64,000 bases of DNA from Larix kaempferi (taxonomy: Eukaryota; Streptophyta; Pinopsida; Pinales; Pinaceae): positions 10,049,501 to 10,113,500 of the forward strand of contig BSBM01000606.1 of NCBI GenBank assembly GCA_027924585.1, given 5' to 3'. Shown piece by piece: positions 34,285 through 46,334 of the stretch (positions within the stretch are counted from its first letter, which is position 1; every line of letters starts with the position of its first letter). The notes beneath the pieces are model-generated. The model was not told the origin of the DNA, did no database searches, and worked only from the letters and a program-made list of their open reading frames with translations. The position numbers and the translations under genes are program-made.

Positions 34285-35505
34285 ATGTCGGAGTACTCTT
34301 CCATTGAAGAAGAATTCATGCTTAAGAAGACTATGAAGGTATTTCACCAAGGGGGGATTGAAGGGTTAATGAGAACCCTGAACAAAAGGGGTGTCTTCGA
34401 ACCAGGTCAAGCGTCCAAATGTTCACCAAGAATGAAGATACTCAAGATGGCCTTGATAATGCAGAAACCACCAGTAAAGCCTAAGGAGATACCTTTGACA
34501 TTGACGCCATATTACATCTCATCGTGTGCACGGGACGCACCGATCTTCATACTACCTAAGAATGCCAAATACGACATCTCATTATCACCAATCTCGAAGC
34601 ATGTCGAGGTTGATAAGAACTTGCTAGGTAAGATCCCAGAATGTAAATGGGAGGGTTACGATCTGTTTGCAATGCAGAAGGAGGAGCCCAATGAGCCAAA
34701 GTTCCCACAGTTCCAACTGGACCAGTACATGTGCAGGAAGAAGGATGCAAAGGGTGAGCTTAACTTGGTTGCCCAAGGTTGGCTATCTGAAGAAGTCCAT
34801 TCCAGGCTGCTTAATATTCTTAAAGTTCTGCATTTTGATAGGTTTCCAAAGCTGAATGTGGTGGTGCGAACACTGATGGCACGCATGCAACAAGGTTACT
34901 TATGGCTCGACCGCAACATTGACATAAATATTGACATCATACACCGCATTACTGGGTTGAGTAAGAGGGGTAAAGATCCCAAGAAATTTTTCGAAGATAA
35001 GAGCAAGGAGAAGAAGCTGTGGAAAAAATGAAGAAGAATCAAACGGTCGTCAAAGGAAAGAGGGGCTTTCAGATGGACGAGATTGAGGAAAAAGCAACGA
35101 AGTTTGTCACACAGCTATTAGCCAGGAAAATATTGAGGAAATGCAAGCCTCTGGAGGTAAGTGTGGGTGCAGTACTGCTTAGAGGCCGCATAAGTAGAAC
35201 AATTTAATTGGTGTCAATATTTGCTGAATGAGTTCATGGAGGAACTCAATGACACGTAGCTCAAGGGAGGGAATTTCCATGATACCTGGCTTATAGTAGT
35301 GATCTCCTTTTTTGGCTGGAAGGAGCCGAAGGATTACATTGGCATAATCATTAATACCAACGATTGCAGAGGATTGTGTTATACAAACCGCTGGGAAAAT
35401 CTGAATTCAGAGAGGCAGCACGCGACAACTGAGGTCTTCTCCCAATATTATAGCCATCTGCGGGATGCAATCATAACCACACCCCGAATAACAAAGTAGG
35501 TAACA
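34285..35505 (+). pseudogene. Downstream ORF of gypsy element B, N-terminal globular part, function unknown
   Basis: An open frame of 248 codons (34,285-35,031) starts MSEYSSIEEEFMLKK. A one-base shift in an A run at about 35,025 leads into 35,019-35,207 (RGFQMDEIEEKATKFVTQLLARK). The original frame then resumes (WCQYLLNEFMEELNDT, a TAG, then HDTWLIVVISFFGWKEP) to about 35,502. It has no zinc knuckle, no signal peptide and no transmembrane segment, so it is neither a typical gag nor an evident env. Its position 3' of integrase on the same strand is the env-like position of Athila-type elements. From memory, this globular part resembles uncharacterised proteins common in gymnosperm sequence; I cannot name a family. 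Confidence 0.55.
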
Positions 35506-35559
35506 AGTAGGTATATTCACATTGTTAATTTTTATGCTAACATGCGTAGTATTCAAATT

Positions 35560-37086
35560 TCAGCAAAAGGGCAAAAGAGGAAGGTGGAATGGTTCCCAGG
35601 AAACTACCACATGTACGAAGATGATATTGACAATATCATGAAATAATTTCCTGCCAAGTTTCGAGTGGATTTTATAGAGGTTGAAAGCAACTCCGCTGAA
35701 CACGAACCCATTCCATGCCCTATCGTCGAAGACAAGCAAGCAGGAAAAAGAAAGGAGCCTGAGAGCCCCTTGGAGAAAAAGGGAGCATGCAAGAAGCAGA
35801 AAGCTGACAAAGGGAAGCTAGATATAGTACTCAACAGTGACGATTATGAAATGATTGGGGTAAAATTCACAGAATAGATGGAAGATCTCATGACCGACAA
35901 AGATAAAAACGACAAGGCCATACAGGGTAGTCTCCAACAGAATCTGACCACGCTGCAGTGGATTACCCTGAAAATTGAAGAAGTACAAAAGAGATTACCT
36001 CCGCCGCGTGACTCAGAGTCTGAAGGGAAGTTGGGAGGAACTTCGTAGTAGAGAACACCGCAGTTAACCATGACCCTCCCTGCGAAGTCCCGTATCATCC
36101 ATCTGTATCCGGTAACAGTAAACTTGCCTATACCAGAGCAACTAATGTTGGATATAAAGGATGTCGAGCGCGTGGAGCTCGACTTAGAAAAAATACCACT
36201 GCCGGGCCTACATTACTTACATTTGCAGTGTGTGGAAGAAATGCATGAGCGCACCACTGAGGCCCTGAAGGGACAAGCTGAGCTGCAAGCAGATAATATG
36301 CAGTTGGAGGAAGATAGCTCCCAGAGAGCTATGGAACTGCAAGATGAGTAGGATCGTCGGCTAAGACTGGAGTCCATGATCAGTGCGGTCGTAGATAACA
36401 TAGATGAATTTGAAGTGCAACTAGAACTAGCGGATACTATTGTTAAGATTGGTGATTTGATTACCAGTCTTAAGACCGAGATGCAAGACATGGAGGTTCT
36501 CCATGAGGTTAACATTTCTACCTTGAAGGAACAGACCAATCTGTAGACCCCACCAAATGAACAACAACTAAGGGTAGAAGCTCTGAAGGCTGCCGCTGAG
36601 AATATTGCTGCCGAAGTCGCTAAGTGTCAGAATCTGTTGGAAGCAGCATCGAAGGCATTTACTGCCCTCGAAGAAGACCCGACATTGCTGGAAGTAAAGA
36701 ATGCAACGAAAGATAAGAAAGCCACCTTGGAGAGGTTGCATGCAGAAGTGAAGGCCCTACTACCAAGATACAGGCTCCAGAAGTATAGGGAAATAACCAT
36801 CCTCAAGAAATCAGTGCAAGCCTTGCGAGAGAAATAGACTAAAATGGGTAATAAGTCGCAGCCATTAATGGAAGATGCCAGCACGATCTCGCAGGAGATC
36901 AAGGAAAAGTTAAAGGACTTGCGCGAGAATCAAGAGCAAGTGGAAGTCCATCTCGACGATGAGATAACACCTGAGATGATAGATATAGTTAGGCAAGTCG
37001 AACAAGATACGAAGGATGCAGTAGCAAAGCTAATAGGCACATACAATGAGTTCACTGCGAAGCTAACTCCGCAAGCGGCGGAATAG
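35560..37086 (+). pseudogene. Downstream ORF of gypsy element B, C-terminal coiled-coil part
   Basis: The same reading frame as the 34,285 ORF runs on with single stops, mostly TAG (about 35,644, 35,875, 36,046, 36,349, 36,544, 36,835), to a final TAG at 37,084. A basic Lys/Glu-rich stretch (KRKEPESPLEKKGACKKQK) is followed by long heptad-like Glu/Leu/Lys segments from about 36,220 to 37,060, strongly suggesting coiled coil. With the N-terminal part the ancestral protein would be about 900 residues. No known function. Confidence 0.55.
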
Positions 37087-38404
37087 CTTGGAGAAGTTGC
37101 AGGTGGCTTGGGGGCGAGCCACATGTAAGTGTTCGGGGCCTATTGGTCTTGGCCCAAGTGGGGAAATTTTGAGCAAGAAGGAATTTGGAAGTGCGAAGCT
37201 AAGTGTAGTTCAGTTTAAACAATTTTGTTCAAGTTTTTGGGATGCTGCGAAGTTGCGCGCAGCCACGAGGGCTTCACTTAATAAAAAACTATTATAGCAC
37301 GTTCGGTCGTGGAATATGAAACAACACCCCTAATTTCACTAAATATTGGAAAATACCTTCCAAAATCAATTTTTTTAACCCCCTCCCAATATGCCTTCCC
37401 AATTTAAAAAAAACGCTATCTTCACTAGATATTGTATGTATCAATTTTTTCATTAACATTTTTTATACCCCTTTATATTTCTACCTAGTATATTGATATG
37501 ATACCCCTCTTATGACCCCACATGCATTCTACAATGCACCTTGCTTCTTTCGACGTATATCGTGGATGCATAGTACTTCACCCACAATGCAATTACTCAA
37601 CCACATATCATTATGATTTGCAACATCTAATGGTCTAATGAAGAGATAGGAGATCACTTCTTGTATGTCACTAGAGCCAATGAACATAGTACACCATTTA
37701 GATTGCATGTTGCAGCTCCCCAATCGTTGACTAAGCCTATTGTGGGCTAGGTATCCAAGCTCTAGTAGGATGACTAAACCTCCTAAGTCCTGTAGTAGGC
37801 ACGAGTGGTTGGGTATTCAAGCCCCCAAGGCTTATAGAGGGCCTATAACAGGCCCTGGAGGCTTAGATCCTCCCAAGGCTATTGGTAACAACTGGCTGAG
37901 TGTTATTGGTAACAATTGGCTATCAATGACCATTGTATCTCGATTATGATCGAATGGAAACCCATTTCACCATGAAATGCCTGGCCTCAAGCATGCCTTA
38001 AGACGCGATTTCCCTGCATACTTGTAAGCTTGAGTCTTGCCTCAACCCGATTTCTCATCTGGCCATGATCCCTCCATCTCCATTTGGTGGATATTTGTGA
38101 GCCTGCCTATATAAAAAAGACCCCAAAGTATTTTTGTATTGTTACATTAAACAAAAAAACCCTTTGCCCCTTAATATATAAGCAATATAATTTTTAGGTT
38201 TTCATGAATATTTAATACCGCAATATGAATGAACGTGATATTATATTTCCTTCTAGTGAAGGCCCCCTGTGCACAGCACAGTGTCGGAAGAGATGTGAAG
38301 ATCAACGCAGCAAGGAGGCAGTGCTACGAAGTGTCCAGTCTTCGAGATGCCAGCAAAGCAGAGTGTTGGATAGAAGATGGCACGTGTTCCAGTTAGACAT
38401 GTTG
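37087..38404. other. Tail of element B and unassigned sequence
   Basis: A G-rich run (ggtggcttgggggcgag, about 37,102-37,118) may be a polypurine tract, with 'tgttcggggcc' at about 37,130 as a possible LTR start and 'aataaaaaac' at about 37,280. No second LTR is visible for comparison. A TATA-like ctatataaaaaag lies at about 38,105. No gene is recognised between 37,300 and 38,400. Confidence 0.3.
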
Positions 38405-38606
38405 ACCAAATCATGACCTCATAGTCGATAGGGGTTCACCAACTGCCGACACATACCACAGTCTCCCTGGGCACCGGACCGGGCAGGTTTGAGCCCACCC
38501 AGCAACACCCATAGAGCAGATGAGGGCTCACCCGAGGCATCTAGGAAGGGTAGACGGAACCATGTCTCCGCCGAGGGAGGAGGTGAGTTGCAGCAATATG
38601 ATACCA
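38405..38606 (-). other. Primer-binding site and leader beyond the LTR
   Basis: The minus strand from 38,606 reads TGGTATCA, matching the start of the usual plant initiator-Met-tRNA primer site, then about 190 bp that match the leader behind the LTR tails at 51,145, 56,084 and 61,027. It lies on the outer side of the LTR, so another element once followed in tandem. Homology fades at about 38,405. Confidence 0.75.
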
Positions 38607-39330
38607 ACAACAATTCTAAATATTCATTATGAAGTTATAGCACATCACTTTAATCGCAGCATTTAACATTACAGTAAGCAGATATCTATAACATATTATT
38701 GCGGCATTCACATCATAGCGACAAAAACGGATAATTGCATTAAGACAAGACAATAGCATAAGTATCGAGCAACATTACACACAGATTGCACCAAAGCATC
38801 ATCCTTATATTACTGTGGCAACCAAAAGTAGTACATAAATCTCTGTGCAATTCTCCGCATTATCTTTCTGTTAATCTCCGTATATAGCTCTATTTCTATC
38901 TTCTATCCATCAACTTCTCTATAACACTTACAATCCTCATCTATTTATAGGCTTCTGCTAGTTACAATACTTGTCCACTTCCTAACCGACACTTATGGAC
39001 AATCGACTAACTGAATTAGTCTAATGACCCAAAAACCCACATACCGGGGTACAATTGACTCGATATTACAAAATACATGACCCAAAACTAGCCAATTGCG
39101 GTATACTTGACTCAATATTACAAAATACATGGTCCAAGTGATCCAAAACCCACCAACTGCGGTATCCTTTGGCACAAAATACTCCTTTCACACCTTCATC
39201 CAACATGTCACGGCATCAACAGTACTGCGATCTTTCCTCATAAAACCACCTGCCAACAGGCCCCCAACACAATCTTGTGGCTCACCCTCGAGCCACGTCA
39301 ACTGCATATGTTCTTTCCGTCTGGATCACG
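38607..39330 (-). mobile_element. LTR of element C
   Basis: The first 216 bp (38,607-38,822) equal the LTR tails inside the array. The sequence then continues instead of jumping into RT, giving the native LTR. A TATA box (CTATAAATAG on the minus strand, 38,941-38,950) lies about 120 bp upstream of the point where the tails are cut. The U3 start is uncertain; a purine tract on the minus strand (cgaaagaaggagaca, about 39,339-39,353) suggests about 39,330. Confidence 0.6.
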
Positions 39331-40403
39331 CAATGTTGTCTCCTTCTTTCGGCTGTACAGATCCTCAGCTACCAATTCTGTAAGCCCTACACAAGAGTAG
39401 GAAACCCTCGACTCGCTGTCAGGTATGTCGCGAACTCATCCTCCAGTCGCATGGATTAATAGTGCAGACTGAAAAGAAAATAGGACGAACAGTACCAAGG
39501 GGTGAGAACGACAGACGACTCTGGCACGTCTGTTTCGTGCCAGCACCCGTCTTCTATTGAAGTCAGGGAGCTACCGCCCCAACCAGCATTCTGATAAAAA
39601 ATAGCACAACTCTTTGAACAACTACTGCATACTGAATCATGCGGGACCGACTAGGGGTCCATCTCACTATCGATGCGTACCGCAGTCGCCCTGGCACCGA
39701 CCCAGGCATACATAGGGGAAGTGCACCGACCATATCAAGGTGCTCAGGGTCACTCATCGTGCGGGCTCGCAGGGCCCCTGTGGTGCTTCCCCAGGAAACA
39801 AAGTGAAGCATTTCCACAGCCTCCTTGGAATTCCTCACAACTCAACTCCCAAATTGATTAACTAGCATAACCACTCTATGTTGGAACAACTGTTGTATGC
39901 TGAACAACCAACTTCCTCGGTTACTTATAGCCGAACCTTCCTAGGTCACGACGGGGGGAATGATGCCTCGGTACCTCTCATCTGTGTGTATGAGCCGACC
40001 GACTGTCACAGTGGAGGGGGTGACCATGCTACCAATAAAGCTCCTATGTGCCACTACGTGAACAACCACACTGCTTATCCTGACCCAGCATGCCATGTGA
40101 AAAACATGCCGTCGTCATGTGTGAACCCAGTTGAATCGGTCAGGTGCAATCATGTGTAGAGATGGTGGCCAGTAATCACATCACGTCGCCGTACTTTCGC
40201 AAAACCATTGTACAAAATCCATCGTCGAGCCTGAGTGCAATACTATCATGATTCTCTGACTATGCTAACCTGGCGGCACAAGCCATCTGGCACTTGCACA
40301 TACCTTCCTCTGTTGGTGCGCCATCTGCCACCAAACAACCTGCAACAATCATCATCATTTTTTATTTTTATTTATTTTTATTTTTTATTTTTACCAATGC
40401 AAC
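39331..40403 (-). other. 3' internal region of element C, non-coding
   Basis: Lies between the end of pol and the LTR. ORFs of 60-97 codons on both strands show no domain. A T/A-rich low-complexity run (about 40,357-40,394) lies just behind the pol stop. The long downstream ORF of element B has no recognisable counterpart here. Confidence 0.5.
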
Positions 40404-41600
40404 TCAGACATCGCAGTGCTCCAAGCCCACACGGTAGGGCTTCAACTTGTGACCATTTACCAGCCTGGGGAGCATCCCCCCATCTAATCGCTGCAACTGA
40501 ACTGCTCATCCTGAAGTAATGCTATTGATGCGGTAGGGACCCAGCCAATGCATCTGCAACTTGCCTGGATGTTTCATAAACTTACTGTCGTATAGTAACA
40601 CTAAGTCACCTTGCTGAAACTATTTGTTTTTTATGTGGCGATCATGCCATGCTTTTTAGCGATCCTTCTCTACCCCTTGGTGAAAGCCAGCGATAAATTG
40701 ATCCTCTTCAAGCTCCACCAATTGTGCTAGACGTTCATCTAATGCTGCAACATCATCCATGCTCGTAACAGCTGCAATTCGTAGACTTGGAACAATGTAC
40801 TCCATAGGCATAATTGCTTCCTTCCCATATACTTGCTTGATAGGTGTCTGACCAGTCAACCTTTTACATGTAGTACGATAGGCCCATAACACCGTTGGAA
40901 CCTTCAAATCCCAGTCGTCATGATTCACATTACACACCTTTGTCAACGCATGCTCCAATACCTTGTTAAATGCCTCCACTGTTCCATTCGCCTGTGGGTG
41001 ATAGGGTGTACTCTTCTTATGCTGAATCTGCAATTATTCCGTTAATGCACTGACAGTGCGATTAAGAAAATGGCTTCCTTGATCACTCAACAATATCTTG
41101 GGGCAGCCAAAACGGGTGATAATGTGGTCAAACAAAAATCGAGCAGTCGTTGCGGTAGAGCAATCCACGACAGGTGCTACCTCAACCCATCGGGTAAAGT
41201 ATTCTGTCGCTGTGATAATATACTGTGCACCTGTGCGTTTCCCTGTAGGATGGATCGGTCCCACAAAATACACAACCCATTTTTCGAATGGTTGCAATGT
41301 TACTTGTGGTAGCAGTGGCATCTCATCATGTCTGGATGGCTTGCTAGTTCGTTGACAAACATCACAAGACCACGCATAGTCTATCGCATCATTGTGTAAT
41401 GTGGGCCACCAAAGCCCTGCACACAGTACGTTTCGGGCAGTCGCCTGGCCACCATAATGTCTTCCTGCTACTCCACCATGTGCCTCAGCCAATATCTGTG
41501 CTTGCTCATGCGGCAAGACACATCTGCGCAATATCTCATCGGCACCTAATTTATACAACTCTCTCGTGATCAGTTGAAAGTCAGCAGCCTTGACGACCAA
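40404..41600 (-). pseudogene. Ty3/gypsy integrase, element C
   Basis: The HHCC zinc part (AHGGVAGRHYGG, SCDVCQR) and the core are readable in frames 41,034-41,600 and 40,656-41,033, continuing with stops to the TGA at 40,404-40,406. The second and third catalytic residues are present ([22 protein letters not shown]), but the first is lost: WVVYFVGP has Tyr where element B has Asp. A TAA splits the core after SALTE and another lies before KAWHDRH. It ends KLKPYR... without a chromodomain. The sequence is clearly of the same lineage as the plus-strand integrase at 32.5-33.8 kb. Confidence 0.85.
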
Positions 41601-42755
41601 TTACTTCTTCTGAGTAGTGGTAAATTCATCGGGCACGATGCCGGTCTCCAAAAACTAAAGGATGTCATCAAAATATTGATCAACATCGGCAATGTGAAAT
41701 AGCTGGCTATCCAGTAACCCGTCTTCGATATTAGTCGGTTCCTCCACTGTATCAATCCATGACAAATGGTCTGGTCCAGCATTCAACTACCCCGGTTTCA
41801 CAACGACTTGGAAATCAAATTCCTGAAACAAAAGAAGCCACCGACAGATATTCCCCCCCAACACAAGCTTATTGACCAAGTATTTCAATGCAGAATGATC
41901 AATAAACATTTTAAAATGGCCACCCAACAAATAATGCCTGAATTTCTGCAGCGCATAAACCATTGCCAGACCTTCATGTTCGGTGGTAGTGTAGTTGTGT
42001 TATGCAGAAGACAACTTCCGACTGGCAAAAGCAATGGGATGATCAATGTCGCCTTCTCCTGGTTGAGGCAATACAACCCCTAGTGCAACCGATGAAGCAT
42101 CAACATGGACATGGAATTCCTTACTCGAGTCCGGAAAGACCAAGATTGGGGCTGACGCCATCTTCGTTTTGAGCATTTCGAAACTTTCCTGACATTCCGG
42201 ATGCCACTGGAATGCCGCATCCTTCTTTAGCAATTTTTCCATAGGGGCAGTAATCGCAGCATACCCCCTAATAAACTTGCGATAATATCCCATGTGACCC
42301 AAGGTCACGCGCAACTACTTAATGGTGGTCAGCGATTGCAACCCCAAGATAGGCGTAATTTTGGCTGGATCAAACAGCAGTCCCTGCTTACACACAATAT
42401 GACCCAATAATATCCCAAATGGTGCGCAGAAAATACATTTCTTCAAATTCAACGATATCTGGCGTTGTCGGCATCGCTCAAGCATTAACCGTAGATTGGC
42501 CAAATGATTGCAAATCAAACCATAAACGGTCCAATCATCCATATATACCTGCAGAAACTTCTAAATAAAATATTTGAATGCGACAGCAATGACCCGGTAG
42601 AATATCGTAGGTGCATTCTTCAAACCGAACAGCATGACCATCTACTGAAAGCAACCCCATTCAGTAACAAAAGTTGTCTTATGGTGATCCTCCTTGGCAA
42701 TGCGAATCTGATGGTAGCCAAAGAATCCGTTAGTGAAAGAGTACATCTCCTAGCC
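41601..42755 (-). pseudogene. RT C-terminal half and RNase H of element C
   Basis: Behind the nested copia the RT resumes (FFGYHQIRIAKED, then YMDDWTVYG with the catalytic Asp pair at about 42,540). It is followed by the thumb (LGHMGYYRKFIRGYA), the 'DASSVALG' Asp of RNase H, TEREGLAMVYALQKF (Glu) and FIDHSALKYL (Asp), and the linker to the integrase. Stops at about 42,751 (TAG), 41,790 (TAG) and 41,602 (TAA) break it. These are the polymerase and nuclease steps of element cDNA synthesis. Confidence 0.85.
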
Positions 42756-42760
42756 ACCCA

Positions 42761-43539
42761 TGTGAAATTGCCCACATAAGATCCAAAGAGATGATGTAAA
42801 CCTCAGAATGAAAGAATTTAGGAATAATAGAAGAAGAGACAAGCAATAGAACTTAGATACAAAGAAACTCTGATTAAGGCAGAATAATTACACATGTTAC
42901 ATTAAACTGAATAGTGAACAGGTAAATATACAATGCTGAGTATGAGGATTCGAATTCACTAGGAGGAATTCGAATTGGCCTTCATGCACAGATCCATAAT
43001 CAGTGGAGAATCATCAATGCCTAACTAGGAGTCCACCTTCTCATCAGTGAAGTCATCAATCCACAAGTAATGCTCAACCTGGAGTCAAACCGAGTCTATC
43101 TGAATGTGGTTGGTCTAACTGGCACATGGAACCACTAATATAGTGAAGGAGGATCAGTGGAGGGTGCCATAGGAGTTAACTGGAGTCAGAATGGTCAATC
43201 TAGTCTCACTGGAGGTCCAACAGAGTGATAAACTCAGTATAGAGTCAGTTGATCCTTAAATCAAGGAAATAACTGAAGATAACTCAATATAACTGAATAC
43301 AACTAGACTGGTAGGTGAAGAAGGCACCCTTGTCATGCAGTGGAGCAAAGGAGGGTGCATTAGTCACTGGGAGGGCTATAAATGATCTGAAGGAAGCTCC
43401 AGGGGCTAGTTTTCTGAGGACTAGGTGCTGGGACTGATGACCTAGAATGCATGCAAACCCTAATTTTGCATGCATGACTGAAAATGAAAATGACTGGAAA
43501 GCTAGTAGGACTAGGATGGAGTATAGGAATATCCTAACA
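42761..43539 (-). repeat. Copia 3' LTR
   Basis: 779 bp; on the minus strand it starts TGTTAGGATATTCC right behind the polypurine tract and ends TTTCACA at the target duplication. See the element entry. Confidence 0.95.
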
Positions 43540-43705
43540 CCCCCTCTTAATCCATCTTGGGCCCTGGTAACTAGGACCAAAGGTCACCCATACAATAAAT
43601 GAAATGATAATAAAATACATAACTGTCCATAAACTGAGGAAATGGGGAAAACCTCATGGGAAAAATACCCCCCCTCAAAAGAACAGTAAATAACTCAAAG
43701 AACCA

Positions 43706-45203
43706 TCATGCAGAAAAGAAAGAGGCTTTCATCAGTAAAAACTTTTGCAAAAGACTTGGCAAGCTGATCCCATGTAGGAAGGTCTCCCATTGTGTGGAGG
43801 ATGAAGCAAGTCTTTTAGGAACTTTTTCTATATCTGGAGCGAATGGAACATGAGTAGTCTTCCCAAAAGATGGAAGAGAGAACCCCATCATCATGCTGCA
43901 TCTCTCATGGAGAGATGGATGGCATAATGCAAGGTTGGCATGATGCTGAAGTCTAGTAGTTCGGTAAGCAAATAAATCATCAACTGTGTTCTTAGTAGTA
44001 GTAAGGACTATGTGAGAACATATTTCTCTTGAATCTAGACTGATAATAGGTGTTGGTTCTGAATCTTCTTGAAACATGATCTCAACATCAAAATCTTGAT
44101 CTTCTTCTTCGCTAGAAGAAGAGTCACAGGAAGAGGAGTCATTGTGATCTTCATCAGAATATGAAGGAGTAGTTGGAGAGAAAGGCATGAAGTGTGAGAA
44201 CTCATATGCCTTTGAGGCATGATTAGCAATCCCATTCACTACAACCTTTCCAGTGGAGATTTCTGTAATTTCTACTGTGTTTGGACCAAAAATTACTTGT
44301 TTTGGAGATCCTGTATGAGTCATTTGATATACTGACAACAAATTAGCTGTAAGAGAAGGAACACATACCATGCTCCATATGAACTGTACCCAAACCTTTG
44401 GCAGAAATATGAGAGTTGTCTCCCATGTGAATGGTAAGCCCATCTTGGAGATCCAAAGAGGAGAAGGATTCTTCTTGTGCAATCATGTGGTTGGAGGCCC
44501 CAGAATCTATGAGGAGGGCTTTTGTCTTTGAAAAACCAGCCATCAATGCATGACAATCATCAAATCCACTTCCAGAATCAATCATCTTTGCTTCTTTTGG
44601 AACAACAATTTGGTTTTGTTCAAGAAGCTTGGTTAGAAGATCAATATTCTTGTGCATGCAGGCATGCTTAGGATGGTTTCCTCTCTTGCAGTAGGTACAA
44701 TTAGATCTCTTTTGTTTGTCATTCTTGGATCTTGAAGGTTTCTTTCCTTTTCCTTTTTGTCCCCCTTTTGCATTCGCTCCACTTGATTCACCAACTAAAA
44801 GAGCTAGATCTCTGGAGGTTGTGATGGTACCCATTTGAAACAGTTTGTTTTCTTCTTGAATGAGAGCTTCAATAAAGTCATTTAAAGTGGGAAACTTCCA
44901 TCTAGGGATGGACATTCGAACAGAATGAAAGGTAGATACAAAGACAGAAAATTGAGATCCAAGTTTGCTCAATATAGAGAGTATCAATTGCTCATCACTT
45001 TTAGTGATGCCACATTGCTTGCAATGCAAAACCAAATTCTGAAATTTGGAGAAGAATTCTTGGATGCTCTCGAAATTGCTAGGTTGAAGGGCAACCAATT
45101 CATTCTCAATAATGTAGCCTCTTAGTTCATCTTGTTTGCCAAAAAGATTCTTCAATTTTATCCATAACTCATTTGGAGACTTCAATCCATCAGTATGAAA
45201 CAA
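43706..45203 (-). pseudogene. Copia gag and protease remnant
   Basis: 44,343-45,203 (286 codons) reads as copia gag (ELWIKLKNLFGKQDELRG, FFSKFQNLVLHCKQCGI) with the zinc knuckle CTYCKRGNHPKHAC, then the protease active site LLIDSGASNHM. A frameshift moves the rest of the protease into 43,706-44,482 (VPSLTANLLSVYQMT), after which an acidic Ser-rich stretch follows instead of integrase. Upstream, 45,330-45,632 supplies the gag start (MSNSNAPSSPILLTPFNYFEW). Gag forms the particle and the protease cuts it. Loss of pol means it depended on another element. Confidence 0.85.
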
Positions 45204-45549
45204 TAAATCATCAGATATATGAATGCATATTCATCCAAAGGCTTCATCCATTTTTTTTAGGTGCTTGATTCTCTTTTCAGCTTGATGTGGTATGGCATCT
45301 TTTTCCTCAACTATTCTAGTAAACCCTCTTCACCTCAAGAGTACAATCATATTCATCTTCCATTCAAAATAATTGAAAGGAGTGAGAAGTATAGGAGAAG
45401 AAGGAGCATTCGAATTGCTCATCTTGACTGCTTGAACAAGTGCAAATAGAAAGCTGTTGAATCTGTTGCTGCAACTACTGGAACTTTGAAATACCTGCAA
45501 AAAAATCTCATGAGTGGAGGTAGAATATACTCTGAAGGCTCCGATACCA

Positions 45550-46329
45550 TGTGAAATTTCCCACATAAGATCCAAAGAGATTATGTAAACCTCAACAATG
45601 AAAGAATTTAGAAATAATAGAAGAAGAGACAAGCAATAGAACTTAGATCAAAAGAAACTTTGATTGAGGCAGAATAATTACACATGTTACATTAAACTGA
45701 ATAGTGAACAGGTAAATATACAATGCTGAGTATGAGGATTCGAATTCACTAGGAGGATTTTGAACTGGCCTTCATGCACAGATCCATAATCAGTGGAGAG
45801 TCATCAATGCCTAACTAGGAGTCCACCTTCTCATTAGTGAAGTCATCAATGCACAAGTAATGGTCAACCGGGAGTCAAAATGCGTCTAACTGAATTTGGT
45901 TGGTGTAACTGGCACATGGAAGCACTAATATAGTGAAGGAGGCTCAGTGGAGGATGCCATAGGAGTTAACTAGAGTCAGAATGGTCAATCTAGTCTCACT
46001 GGAGGTCCAATAGACTGATAAACTCAGTAAAGAGTCAGTTAATCCTTAAATCGAGGAAATAACTGAAGATAACTCAATATAACTGAATATAAATGGACTG
46101 GTAGGTGAAGAAGGAACCCTTGTCATGCAATGGAGCAAAGGAGGGTGCATTAGTCACTGGGAGGGCTAGAAATGATCTGAAGGAAGCTCTGGGGGCTAGT
46201 CTGCTGAGGACTAGGTGCTGGGACTGATGACCTAGAATGCATGCAAACCCTAATTTTGCATGCATGACTGAAAATGAAAATGACTGGAAAGCTAGTAGGA
46301 CTAGGATGGAGTATAGGAATATCCTAACA
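45550..46329 (-). repeat. Copia 5' LTR
   Basis: 780 bp, adjoining the primer binding site at 45,538-45,549. It aligns over its whole length with 42,761-43,539. Confidence 0.95.
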
Positions 46330-46334
46330 ACCCA

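Larger units (their letters stand above)
42756..46334 (-). mobile_element. Nested non-autonomous Ty1/copia element (gag-protease only)
   Basis: A 5-bp target duplication accca (42,756-42,760 and 46,330-46,334) flanks LTRs of 779 bp (42,761-43,539) and 780 bp (45,550-46,329), both TG...CA. The minus-strand primer site TGGTATCGGAGC (45,538-45,549) and polypurine tract aagaggggg (43,540-43,548) fix the orientation. The 2-kb interior encodes only gag and part of the protease; integrase, RT and RNase H are absent. Removing the element restores continuous gypsy RT sequence. I count about 43 differences between the LTRs (5-6 percent). Confidence 0.95.

Noticed and set aside
34285-35031. Host gene of 248 codons
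   Set aside because: It directly follows a gypsy integrase in the same orientation, carries TAG stops and a frameshift further on, and its frame continues through retroelement-like sequence.
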